Source of the DNA: Dehalococcoides mccartyi | Lineage (GTDB): Bacteria > Chloroflexota > Dehalococcoidia > UBA2979 | DNA: 5,467 nt | Direction of reading: 5' to 3' | NCBI GenBank assembly: GCA_945888895.1 | Contig: CAMDAY010000149.1 | Coordinates: 1 to 5,467, forward strand | Shown here: in pieces, positions 1-5,467 of the stretch | Position numbering within the stretch: position 1 is the stretch's first letter | Layout of the letters: the number at the start of each line of letters is the position of its first letter | Translations under genes and position numbers: made by a program | Notes under the pieces: model-generated | Databases searched by the model: none | What the model saw: only the letters and a program-made list of their open reading frames with translations | What the model was told of the DNA's origin: nothing

Positions 1-1
1 T

Positions 2-76
2 CGCACCGAGGTCAGACGCTCCCCGCGGCCCGGTGGCGTGCTGACGGCGCTGTTCGAGTTGGGCGTGACACGTTGA
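2..76 (+). CDS. C-terminal end of an upstream protein (partial, unidentified)
   Basis: An open frame runs from the window edge to a TGA at 74-76. Of its 24 sense codons, 20 end in G or C, which is more than in the neighbouring frame 1 and matches the codon style of the genes downstream. The last residues read LTALFELGVTR, a plausible helix-like protein end. Too little is present to name a family. The stop lies 51 bases before the next start, so this gene may be part of the same transcript. It could be chance, because 75 bases is short. Confidence 0.4.
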   Translation, partial: RTEVRRSPRPGGVLTALFELGVTR

Positions 77-94
77 GCTTCCAGCGGGAAGCTC
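75..94 (+). other. Perfect hairpin just after the upstream stop codon
   Basis: GAGCTTCC at 75-82 pairs perfectly with GGAAGCTC at 87-94 around the tetraloop AGCG. The stem begins within the TGA stop of the upstream frame. No T-run follows, so it is not a classic intrinsic terminator. It could be a weak or T-less terminator, an mRNA-stabilising or processing stem, or chance. Confidence 0.45.
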
Positions 95-110
95 CGAACT
101 GGGTACGAGC

Positions 111-119
111 GGGGAAGGA
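111..119 (+). promoter_or_regulatory. Strong Shine-Dalgarno for the foldase-like gene
   Basis: GGGGAAGGA ends 8 bases before the GTG at 128. It is the best purine-rich ribosome-binding match in the window and fixes the start of the first complete gene. It contrasts with the absence of a clear Shine-Dalgarno before hom and the coiled-coil gene. Confidence 0.7.
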
Positions 120-127
120 CTCACAGC

Positions 128-1225
128 GTGGCCGGATCTCGGCAGTCGAAGGCCCCGTCGAAGGCAGTGCACCGCCGCGATCAGCAGGCGCGTGACGCCC
201 AGACCGGTGAGCGCGTCACGCTGATCGCCCTTGGCATCCTCCTTGCCGTCGCCATCCTCGTGGGTGTGGGCGTGGTGTGGGGCATCGTGCTCCCGCCGCG
301 CGCGCACGTCCTCACCGTAGGCTCCGAGGAGTTCACCGCGGCTGATGCCGAGAAGCGCGCCACGTTCCTCGTTGCGGGCAACAGCTCGCTGACGGACGAC
401 CCTGCCACCGCCGCCGTCAACATGATCAAGCGCGACGAGACGCTGCTGCAGGCCGGTGCGTCCGAGGTCGGTGAGATCACCGGCGACGACCTGACGAAGG
501 CGATCAAGAAGCGCCTCGGCGCCGCGGACGATACCGACGCAAAGACCTACAACGTGGCGTACGAGGAGTTCCTCAAGGGCACGAACCTCGACCAGGCGAC
601 GTTTGAGCGGCTGGTTCGCGCGCAAGTCATCTCCGAGCGCTTGGGCGCGAAGCTGCAGGCGGCCGCAGGGGACTCCGGCCCGCAGTACCACCTGCTGGGC
701 GTTACCTCCCGCGACCAGACGAAGCTCAAGCAGTTCCGCGACGCGGTCACTGGCGGCGCAGACTTCACCTCGACCGCGCTGTCGATGGGCTTCGCGAAGA
801 CTCCGCAGGAGGTGGATGTCGGTTGGGTGGTGCCGCCGACCACCGCGGGCTTCCTGAAGGACGTGGTTCAGCCCGAGAAACTGCAGGCCGGTCAGACGAC
901 CGAGATCCTCGCCCGCGAGGGTGGGCTCCAGTTCGACGTGTACCGGATGGCGGAGCGCGAGGACAAGCGCGCGTACACAGACGACCAGAAGACCGAGGTC
1001 GGCGGTCGGCTCGTGGACGCCTGGATCCTCGAGCAGCAGAAGGACAAGGTGAAGGTCGCCGAGGACATCTCCGACGGCGAGCGTCGCTGGATCCTGAAGC
1101 GCGTCACCGCCGCGGCGCAGAAGATCGCTGGGGATCGCGCGAAGGCCAACGCTGGCAAATCGTCCGCCCCCGGCGGCGTCCCGCCGGTCCAGGTGACCGT
1201 CGTTCCCGGCGGCGGTGCGAAGTGA
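128..1225 (+). CDS. Membrane-anchored SurA/PpiC-like foldase-type protein
   Basis: A 365-residue protein probably acting outside the cytoplasmic membrane as a folding helper. Residues 1-29 are basic and polar, residues 30-55 form one hydrophobic membrane segment, and no lipobox cysteine is seen, so an N-in/C-out anchor is expected. Residues about 60-178 resemble the SurA N-terminal chaperone region (VLTVGSEEFTAADAEKRATF, then helices). Residues about 186-275 resemble a parvulin (PpiC) rotamase: YHLLGV with H188 in place of the usual HIL motif, a GGADF segment at 209-213, DVGW at 230-233 and a Q-A-G-Q turn. The usual late His of the G-x-H-I-I motif seems replaced by F269, so isomerase activity is doubtful and a chaperone-only role is possible. 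The tail (341-365) is Gly/Pro/Val-rich and probably disordered. The GTG start is chosen for the Shine-Dalgarno at 111-119. The stop overlaps the hom start by 4 bases. The family call rests on weak, pattern-level similarity. Confidence 0.72.
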   Translation: MAGSRQSKAPSKAVHRRDQQARDAQTGERVTLIALGILLAVAILVGVGVVWGIVLPPRAHVLTVGSEEFTAADAEKRATFLVAGNSSLTDDPATAAVNMIKRDETLLQAGASEVGEITGDDLTKAIKKRLGAADDTDAKTYNVAYEEFLKGTNLDQATFERLVRAQVISERLGAKLQAAAGDSGPQYHLLGVTSRDQTKLKQFRDAVTGGADFTSTALSMGFAKTPQEVDVGWVVPPTTAGFLKDVVQPEKLQAGQTTEILAREGGLQFDVYRMAEREDKRAYTDDQKTEVGGRLVDAWILEQQKDKVKVAEDISDGERRWILKRVTAAAQKIAGDRAKANAGKSSAPGGVPPVQVTVVPGGGAK

Positions 1226-2520
1226 CCAACGCAGGGGGCGCGATCGGCATCTCCCTCCTCGGCGCGGGCAACATCGGCGCTGGCGTGATCGCCGCGTTGG
1301 CCGCCGGGACCTCGAGGTACGCTGCGCGCGTCGGGCAGCCGCTGGAGCTGCGGTGCGTGCTGGTGCGCGATGACGCGCGTGTGCGCCGCGGCGTCCGCGC
1401 GGAGCAGATCACGACGAAGATCGAGGACGTGCTCGCGGACGACGCCACGAAGATCGTCGTCGAGCTGCTCGGCGGCGAGGAGCCGGCGCGCACGTACATC
1501 GAGCAGAGCCTCCGCGCGGGGCGTCACGTCGTCACTGCGAACAAAGAGGTGATGGCGAAGTTCGGCGCAACGCTGCTGCAGATCGCGTCCGACAACGGCG
1601 TGCGGCTGCTCTACGAAGCCTCGGTCGGTGGTGGCATTCCGGTGATCGCGCCGCTGTCGCGCGATCTGCTGGCGAACGAGATCAGCGCCGTCACCGCGAT
1701 CATCAACGGCACGACGAACTACATGCTGACCGCCATGGCGCAGCAGGGCGCGGACTACGAGGACGTGCTCGCGGAGGCGCAGGAGCTCGGCTACGCCGAG
1801 CCCGACCCCACCGCGGACGTCGAGGGCATCGACGCCTCCTTCAAGCTGGCGGTGCTCTGCGGACTCGCGTTCAACGTGAACGTCGCGCCGACCGAGGTTG
1901 CCCGTGAGGGCATCACCGGCATCACCGCGCAGGACATCGCCTACGCGGACGAGCTGGGTTACGTGATCAAGCTGCTCGCGCGCGCCAGCCTTGTGGACGA
2001 CGAGGTCGAGGCGACCGTGCGGCCCACGCTGGTCGCGCTGTCCGAGCCGCTCGCGAAGGTCGATGGCGTCCTGAACGCCGTGCAGGTCGAGGGCGACCTC
2101 GTCGGGCGTGTGCTGTTCGAAGGCCCGGGCGCCGGCCCCGGCCCGACCGCCTCGTCCGTGCTCGCGGATGTCCTCGACGCCGCTCAGGACGTGGCGACGG
2201 GGCGCCGACCGCTGGCGTTCATCCCGCGCCGCACCGTGCGCGTCCGCCCGCCCGAGGAGCACGAGTCGAAGTACTACCTGCGGCTCACGGTGCAGGATCG
2301 CCCCGGCGTGCTCGCGCGGATCGCGACCGTCCTCGGCAACACGAGCATCAGCATCGCCTCGTTCATCCAGTACGAGGTTCCGGACGCGCCCGAGGGCACG
2401 GCAGAGCTCGTCTTCACCACGCACCGCGCCAGCGAGGGCTCGCTCACCGAGGCGATCCGCGAGATTGAGCAGATGGACGTCGTGCTGGAGATCGGCAACG
2501 TGCTGCCGATGGCGGGCTAG
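1222..2520 (+). CDS. hom: Homoserine dehydrogenase with C-terminal ACT domain
   Basis: Reduces L-aspartate-4-semialdehyde to L-homoserine with NAD(P)H in the cytoplasm, the branch point towards threonine and methionine. The 432-residue length is typical of monofunctional bacterial enzymes. The N-terminal Rossmann fold carries GAGNIG (14-19). TANKEVMAKFG (105-115) contains K108. YEASVGGGIPVI (131-142) and INGTTNYML (161-169) are family hallmarks. LGYAEPDPTADVEGIDASFK (189-208) contains E193, D199, D204 and K208, with the same spacing as E208, D214, D219 and K223 of the yeast enzyme. GAGPGPTASSV (303-313) is also characteristic. An ACT domain (about 351-430) suggests allosteric feedback, usually by threonine. 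The GTG start at 1222 gives a GTGA overlap with the previous stop and places the Rossmann strand at the N-terminus. The open frame extends upstream to 823, but that part is an Arg-rich shadow of the previous gene. There is no clear Shine-Dalgarno, so translational coupling is likely. Confidence 0.96.
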   Translation: MTNAGGAIGISLLGAGNIGAGVIAALAAGTSRYAARVGQPLELRCVLVRDDARVRRGVRAEQITTKIEDVLADDATKIVVELLGGEEPARTYIEQSLRAGRHVVTANKEVMAKFGATLLQIASDNGVRLLYEASVGGGIPVIAPLSRDLLANEISAVTAIINGTTNYMLTAMAQQGADYEDVLAEAQELGYAEPDPTADVEGIDASFKLAVLCGLAFNVNVAPTEVAREGITGITAQDIAYADELGYVIKLLARASLVDDEVEATVRPTLVALSEPLAKVDGVLNAVQVEGDLVGRVLFEGPGAGPGPTASSVLADVLDAAQDVATGRRPLAFIPRRTVRVRPPEEHESKYYLRLTVQDRPGVLARIATVLGNTSISIASFIQYEVPDAPEGTAELVFTTHRASEGSLTEAIREIEQMDVVLEIGNVLPMAG

Positions 2521-2528
2521 GCACCTCG

Positions 2529-3596
2529 ATGATGCCGGCCGGCGCTGACGCCCGTGGGCGCGATGCCGCCGAGGATGTGCCCCGCGACCTGCGCGGCACC
2601 TGGGTCGGCGACGAGCTGACGCGCGCGCTCCGTACGATCGACGCGCTCACGCACGCCATCGACAACATGCAGCGCGGGATGCGCCTCCAGCAGGACGAGA
2701 TCGCGCGCCTGACCGACCGCCTCCAGACCGTTGATGGCCGATCGCAGCGCCACGAGGCCGGGCAGGAGATCGCGCGCGGGGTGCGGCAGGAGATGGCCGC
2801 GCTCCAGGCCACACTCGACGCCGAGGGTGAGCTGCGCCGTGACCTCGTGGCTCGCATCGATCGGGCCGACGCGCGCGAGGCGGAGACGCAGCGCGAGCTC
2901 CAGCGCGTCCTCGAGCAGATCGCCACCCGACTCAACGAGGCGGACGGGCGACAGGCCTCGCTCATTGTGCGCGAGCGGCACCTCACGACCGACCTCGCCG
3001 AGACGGCGCGCGAGGAGCAGACGTTCGAGGCGCGCATCGCGACCCTCGAGGCGCGCGCCGCCGCCGAGCACCAGGCCGCCAGCCATATCGGGCAGGAGAT
3101 AGCGCGCGTCGCGGGCACCGTCCCGGAGCTGCTCGCGAAGGTCGAGGACCTCGCGGTGCGCGTGCGCACGGCGCAGGACGCGCAGCGGCGCGTCTCCGAA
3201 GAAGTCACCGCGATCGCCGCGATCCGTGACCGCGAGACGGACCTCCTCGAGGTGCTGGAGCAGCAGCGTTCGACCCGCGCGCGCGTCGAGGATCGCCTGA
3301 CGACTGTCGAGGAGACGCTCGAGGAGCTGCGCCGCACGACTGCGGAGCTGCAGGAGCAGATCGCGCTCCTCGGCCGCGACCGCGCGGGCGACCTCGAGCA
3401 GCGTCGCCGCATCGAGGAGCGCATCGAGGCGCAGCGCGATACCGTGGCGGAACACCTGCGCCGCGTGCTGCGCGCCGACGAAGATCGCGCGAAGCGGCGC
3501 ATCGAGGAGATCGAACGCGACGTGCGCGTCGCGCGGAACCTGCTGGTGCGGCTCGACGAGCAGGCCAGCGGGACGGACCAGGAGCAGCCGCTGTGA
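2529..3596 (+). CDS. Coiled-coil protein of unknown function between hom and thrC
   Basis: A 355-residue protein that I cannot assign to a family. After about 25 residues rich in Gly, Ala, Asp and Arg, almost everything from about residue 28 to 345 is predicted by eye as long charged helices rich in Glu, Arg, Ala, Leu and Gln, with heptad-like spacing (e.g. EIARLTDRLQTVDGR, VEDRLTTVEETLEELRRTTA). It has no cysteine, one tryptophan (W25), no signal peptide and no membrane segment, so a soluble cytoplasmic rod is expected. Similarity to SMC or myosin-like proteins would probably reflect composition only; no Walker motifs are seen. The start is one of two tandem ATGs (2529 or 2532), 8 bases after the hom stop and without a good Shine-Dalgarno. 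Its stop overlaps the first thrC start by 4 bases. The opposite strand also has long open frames here, but they are Arg/Ser/Cys-rich or mirror the heptads. The context suggests co-expression with threonine biosynthesis, but nothing shows an enzymatic role. Confidence 0.85.
   Translation: MMPAGADARGRDAAEDVPRDLRGTWVGDELTRALRTIDALTHAIDNMQRGMRLQQDEIARLTDRLQTVDGRSQRHEAGQEIARGVRQEMAALQATLDAEGELRRDLVARIDRADAREAETQRELQRVLEQIATRLNEADGRQASLIVRERHLTTDLAETAREEQTFEARIATLEARAAAEHQAASHIGQEIARVAGTVPELLAKVEDLAVRVRTAQDAQRRVSEEVTAIAAIRDRETDLLEVLEQQRSTRARVEDRLTTVEETLEELRRTTAELQEQIALLGRDRAGDLEQRRRIEERIEAQRDTVAEHLRRVLRADEDRAKRRIEEIERDVRVARNLLVRLDEQASGTDQEQPL
3581..3584 (+). promoter_or_regulatory. Candidate Shine-Dalgarno for the GTG start of thrC
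   Basis: GGAG lies 8 bases before the GTG at 3593, inside the end of the coiled-coil gene. It supports the upstream start, which overlaps the previous stop as GTGA. A rival site is at 3610-3613. Confidence 0.4.
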
Positions 3597-4675
3597 CCTC
3601 GAACACCTCGGAGCGCGCGATGCCGAGCCACTTCATCCTCGAACGCTACCGCGAGTTGCTGCCGGTCACCGACAAGACGCCGATGGTCTCGCTGGGTGAG
3701 GGCGGGACACCGCTGATCCGCTCGCGATCGATCGAGAAGGATCTGGGCCTCAAGGCGCTGTACTTCAAGCTCGAATCGCTGAACCCCACCGGATCCTTCA
3801 AGGATCGCGGCATGGTACTCGCGATCGCGAAGGCCGTCGAGGACGGCGCGAAGGCCGTGATCTGCGCGTCCACCGGGAACACCTCGGCCTCCGCGGCGGC
3901 CTACGCCGTGCGGCACGGGCTGAAGGCGTACGTGATCGTGCCCGACGGCAAGATCGCGATGGGCAAGCTGGCGCAGGCGATCGTGCACGGAGCGGAGATC
4001 GTGCAGATGGCCGGATCGTTCGATGACGCGTTGAACGTCGTGCGCGAGCTGGCGACGCGGCACCCCGTCGCCCTCGTCAACTCCGTGAACCCGCATCGCA
4101 TCGAGGGCCAGAAGACCGGCGCCTTCGAGATCGTCGACGAGCTCGGCGACGCGCCGGAGATCCTCAGCATCCCGGTCGGCAACGCCGGCAACATCAGCGC
4201 CTACTGGCGCGGCTTCGAGCAGTACTTCCAGCTGGAGCGCGCGCGTCAGAAGCCGCAGATGTGGGGCTTTCAGGCGGAGGGCGCCGCACCGATCGTGAAC
4301 GGCGCCCCAGTCGAGCACCCCGAGACCATCGCCACCGCGATCCGCATCGGCAACCCCGCGTCGTGGGACATGGCCGTCGAAGCGCGCGACCGCTCCGAGG
4401 GCCGCATCCGCGCCGTGACCGACGACGAGATCCTCGAGGCCTACCGCCGCCTCGCCGCGGAGGAGGCCGTCTTCTGCGAGCCGGCCTCGGCCGCGTCGGT
4501 CGCCGGCCTGATCCGCCAGCACCGCGAGGGCGCGGACCTGTCGGGCAAGACCGCCGTCTGCATCATCACCGGCAACGGCCTCAAAGACCCCGATACCGCC
4601 ATGAACATCACGGCCAAACTCCACCGCTCGGAGTCCGACCTCCCCTCGGTCGAACGCGCCCTCGGCTGGGCGTAG
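3593..4675 (+). CDS. thrC: Threonine synthase (PLP-dependent)
   Basis: Converts O-phospho-L-homoserine and water to L-threonine and phosphate, the last step of threonine synthesis, in the cytoplasm. The 360-residue length fits the short bacterial threonine synthase class of fold-type II PLP enzymes. LGEGGTPLI (34-42) is the family N-terminal motif. NPTGSFKDRGM (64-74) carries the Schiff-base lysine K70. STGNTSASAAAY (93-104) is the substrate/PLP-binding loop. PVGNAGN (194-200) is the glycine-rich PLP-phosphate loop. RIGNPASWDMA (251-261) and GNGLKDPD (327-334) are also typical. The start is ambiguous. GTG at 3593 gives a 4-base overlap with the previous stop and has GGAG 8 bases upstream. ATG at 3620 (residue 10 of this version) has GGAG at 3610-3613 and would begin MPSHFILERYRELLPV, closer to usual family starts. 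The gene ends the hom-containing run; homoserine kinase is absent from the window. Confidence 0.95.
   Translation: MTSNTSERAMPSHFILERYRELLPVTDKTPMVSLGEGGTPLIRSRSIEKDLGLKALYFKLESLNPTGSFKDRGMVLAIAKAVEDGAKAVICASTGNTSASAAAYAVRHGLKAYVIVPDGKIAMGKLAQAIVHGAEIVQMAGSFDDALNVVRELATRHPVALVNSVNPHRIEGQKTGAFEIVDELGDAPEILSIPVGNAGNISAYWRGFEQYFQLERARQKPQMWGFQAEGAAPIVNGAPVEHPETIATAIRIGNPASWDMAVEARDRSEGRIRAVTDDEILEAYRRLAAEEAVFCEPASAASVAGLIRQHREGADLSGKTAVCIITGNGLKDPDTAMNITAKLHRSESDLPSVERALGWA
3610..3613 (+). promoter_or_regulatory. Candidate Shine-Dalgarno for the alternative ATG start of thrC
   Basis: GGAG lies 6 bases before the in-frame ATG at 3620. An ATG with this spacing is as good as the GTG at 3593, and the protein would be 9 residues shorter and start nearer to the conserved region. 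Confidence 0.4.
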
Positions 4676-4680
4676 CGCGA

Positions 4681-4706
4681 GGGCGAGCGCCCGTGCGTTG
4701 TGCACG
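4681..4706 (+). other. Two small stems just downstream of thrC
   Basis: GGGC (4681-4684) pairs with GCCC (4689-4692), and CGTGC (4692-4696) pairs with GCACG (4702-4706); they share base 4692. Both are short and no T-run follows, so any role in ending the thrC transcript is weakly supported. Confidence 0.25.
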
Positions 4707-4748
4707 AGTGTCGTTCGAGGTGTATGCGCAGGGCGGCCCGCCCCTGCT

Positions 4749-4763
4749 CCTCCCGGCGGGAGG
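4749..4763. other. Hairpin in the left arm of the inverted repeat
   Basis: CCTCCC (4749-4754) pairs with GGGAGG (4758-4763) around GGC. It corresponds to the longer stem at 4936-4956 in the right arm, so each arm is itself internally palindromic. Confidence 0.5.
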
Positions 4764-4785
4764 GCTTCAGACGAAGAGAACCAAC

Positions 4786-4808
4786 TGTGAGGAGCTGCGC
4801 CCCTCACA
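4786..4808. other. Hairpin in the core of the element
   Basis: TGTGAGG (4786-4792) pairs perfectly with CCTCACA (4802-4808) around a 9-base loop. No T-run follows. It adds to the folded character of the element. Confidence 0.4.
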
Positions 4809-4907
4809 CTCCCGGCAGAAATCGATGTGCTGTGCGTCTTCAGCGCGAGTGATTCGTACCGCGGCGGAATCAAAGGACGAATCGGCCCCTCTGCCTCCCG
4901 GGATGCT

Positions 4908-4928
4908 CGAAGGGGCGAAGCCCCTTCG
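4908..4928 (+). terminator. Strong GC stem-loop, possible terminator
   Basis: CGAAGGGGC (4908-4916) pairs perfectly with GCCCCTTCG (4920-4928) around GAA. The 9-base GC-rich stem is followed by TCTTCAA rather than a true T-run. It could end thrC transcription or insulate folE, but it also straddles the core/right-arm border of the repeat and may be only part of that element. Confidence 0.4.
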
Positions 4929-4935
4929 TCTTCAA

Positions 4936-4956
4936 CCCCTCCCGCGCCGGGAGGGG
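4936..4956. other. Strong hairpin in the right arm of the inverted repeat
   Basis: CCCCTCCCG (4936-4944) pairs perfectly with CGGGAGGGG (4948-4956) around CGC. It lies 7 bases after the previous stem, giving two stable stems in tandem. No T-run follows on either side. Confidence 0.5.
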
Positions 4957-5056
4957 CAGGGGTGGGCCGCCCCGCGTATGCAGCTCGACAGATATCGCAA
5001 CGCCGCCGCCCGCCGCCCTCGTGCATCACGCTACTCCGAGGCGTGCGCTCGGGCGG

Positions 5057-5065
5057 TGCTATGAT
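5057..5065 (+). promoter_or_regulatory. folE: Candidate extended -10 promoter for folE
   Basis: TGCTATGAT contains TATGAT, one mismatch from the TATAAT -10 consensus, preceded by an extended-10 TG. It stands out in GC-rich surroundings and lies 41 bases before the folE ATG. No good -35 hexamer is seen at the usual distance, which is acceptable for extended -10 promoters. It suggests that folE is transcribed separately from the hom-thrC run. Confidence 0.5.
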
Positions 5066-5106
5066 CGTCGCTCACCTATCTCACCGCATCCTGATCGGTG
5101 GCCTGC

Positions 5107-5467
5107 ATGGCATCAGCATCTGAGGACGCCCCCTCCGGGCAGCAGGCGGATCGCGACGCGATCATCGCGACGATCCACACGCTGATCGGACAGCTCGGGT
5201 TCGATCCGGACTCCGAGGGGCTCGCGGAGACGCCTCGACGGATCACGGACATGTACCTCGAGCTGTTTGAGGGGGTGCACATGGACGCCGCGGAGCAGCT
5301 GGCGGTGCAGTTCGACGAGGCGCACGACGAACTGGTGATCCTGAAGGACATCCCGTTCTACTCGATGTGCGAGCATCACTTCCTGCCGTTCCACGGCACC
5401 GCGCACGTCGGCTACCTGCCGGACGGCAAGATCGTCGGGCTGTCGAAGATCGCGCGGGCCGTGGAGA
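5107..5467 (+). CDS. folE: GTP cyclohydrolase I (5' part, cut by window end)
   Basis: Converts GTP to 7,8-dihydroneopterin triphosphate and formate, the entry step of folate (and often queuosine-type) synthesis; the family forms a cytoplasmic zinc-dependent decamer. The first 120 residues are present, against about 190-220 in the family. GLAETPRRITDMY (38-50) is the N-terminal family motif. SMCEHHFLPFHGTAHVGY (86-103) holds C88 and H91, matching the zinc ligands C110 and H113 of the E. coli enzyme, and the adjacent catalytic H90. The third ligand, a Cys near residue 181 in E. coli, would lie beyond the window. GLSKIAR (111-117) is also characteristic. The ATG at 5107 has GGTGG 5 bases upstream. 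An in-frame GTG at 5098 is possible, and a TGA at 5092-5094 rules out longer starts. The frame stays open to the window end with no break. Confidence 0.95.
   Translation, partial: MASASEDAPSGQQADRDAIIATIHTLIGQLGFDPDSEGLAETPRRITDMYLELFEGVHMDAAEQLAVQFDEAHDELVILKDIPFYSMCEHHFLPFHGTAHVGYLPDGKIVGLSKIARAVE

Larger units (their letters stand above)
4715..4988. repeat. Imperfect inverted-repeat (MITE-like) intergenic element
   Basis: The left arm (about 4715-4776) is an imperfect reverse complement of the right arm (about 4924-4988). In the 38 gap-free positions from 4721 against the complement read back from 4982, 33 match. After a few gap bases the arms match again through GACGAAG. The core between them is about 147 bases. 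The arms end at TCGAG on the left and CTCGA on the right. Because TCGA is palindromic, it could be a 4-base target duplication or simply the end of the arms. The core encodes no transposase and has no convincing gene; a small open frame from 4827 only translates the repeat. The element occupies most of the gap between thrC and folE and resembles a non-autonomous transposable element or dispersed intergenic repeat. Whether other copies exist cannot be seen here. Confidence 0.75.

Noticed and set aside
823..1221. Upstream extension of the hom open frame
   Set aside because: It is an out-of-frame reading of the foldase-like gene, Arg/Gly-rich, and would add 133 residues before the Rossmann fold.
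892..2424. 510-codon open frame on the minus strand opposite hom
   Set aside because: Hom on the + strand has every family motif. The antisense product is His/Arg/Asp-rich without recognisable domains.
2517..3455. 312-codon minus-strand frame opposite the coiled-coil gene, Leu/Arg/Glu-rich
   Set aside because: Its pattern mirrors the heptads of the sense frame (CTC/GAG and GCG codons read in reverse). The sense frame fits the operon junctions and the antisense one does not.
4721..4982. CRISPR array or riboswitch
   Set aside because: There is one inverted pair rather than regularly spaced direct repeats, and no known riboswitch core (including a threonine-type T-box or leader peptide) could be recognised.
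4985..4990. TCGACA as a -35 box
   Set aside because: It is one mismatch from TTGACA, but no AT-rich -10 lies 16-18 bases downstream and it is too far from the TATGAT at 5060.
2444..5029. 861-codon open frame on the minus strand spanning the coiled-coil gene, thrC and the repeat element
   Set aside because: It lies antisense to well-supported genes, its product is Arg/Ser/Cys-rich low-complexity in the region opposite the coiled-coil gene, and long antisense frames are common in GC-rich DNA.
4261..5064. 267-codon + strand open frame overlapping the end of thrC
   Set aside because: It is an Arg/Pro/Gly-rich frame-shifted shadow of thrC that runs on into the repeat.
4827..5123. 98-codon + strand open frame between thrC and folE
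   Set aside because: It translates the inverted repeat and overlaps the folE start. Its product is Gly/Pro/Arg/Ser-rich without a domain, and it has no convincing Shine-Dalgarno.

Overview
The window is GC-rich with strong G/C preference at third codon positions, and everything that looks coding reads on the + strand. The style of the threonine synthase and homoserine dehydrogenase, the divergent membrane-anchored foldase and the base composition would fit a high-GC Chloroflexota (Dehalococcoidia-like) bacterium. This is an inference from style: no marker here fixes the phylum.

Layout. Positions 2-76 look like the last codons of an upstream gene, followed by a short perfect hairpin and a strong Shine-Dalgarno. 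Then comes a tight run of four genes: a single-pass membrane protein resembling SurA/PpiC-type foldases (128-1225), homoserine dehydrogenase with a C-terminal ACT domain (hom, 1222-2520), an all-helical coiled-coil protein of unknown function (2529-3596), and threonine synthase (thrC, 3593-4675). The junctions are a 4-base GTGA overlap, an 8-base gap and a second 4-base GTGA overlap, so the genes are probably one transcript with coupled translation. Hom makes homoserine from aspartate semialdehyde and ThrC makes threonine from O-phosphohomoserine. The homoserine kinase step (thrB) that joins them is not in the window.

Between thrC and the next gene lie about 430 bases without a convincing gene. 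Most of this is an imperfect inverted-repeat element (about 4715-4988) with arms of about 60 bases around a core of about 147 bases, and several GC-rich hairpins. It looks like a MITE or other intergenic repeat. A candidate extended -10 promoter follows, then the 5' part of folE (GTP cyclohydrolase I), cut by the window end.

No defence system, CRISPR array, tRNA or rRNA was seen. The points most worth a second look are the inverted-repeat element and the coiled-coil gene wedged between hom and thrC.
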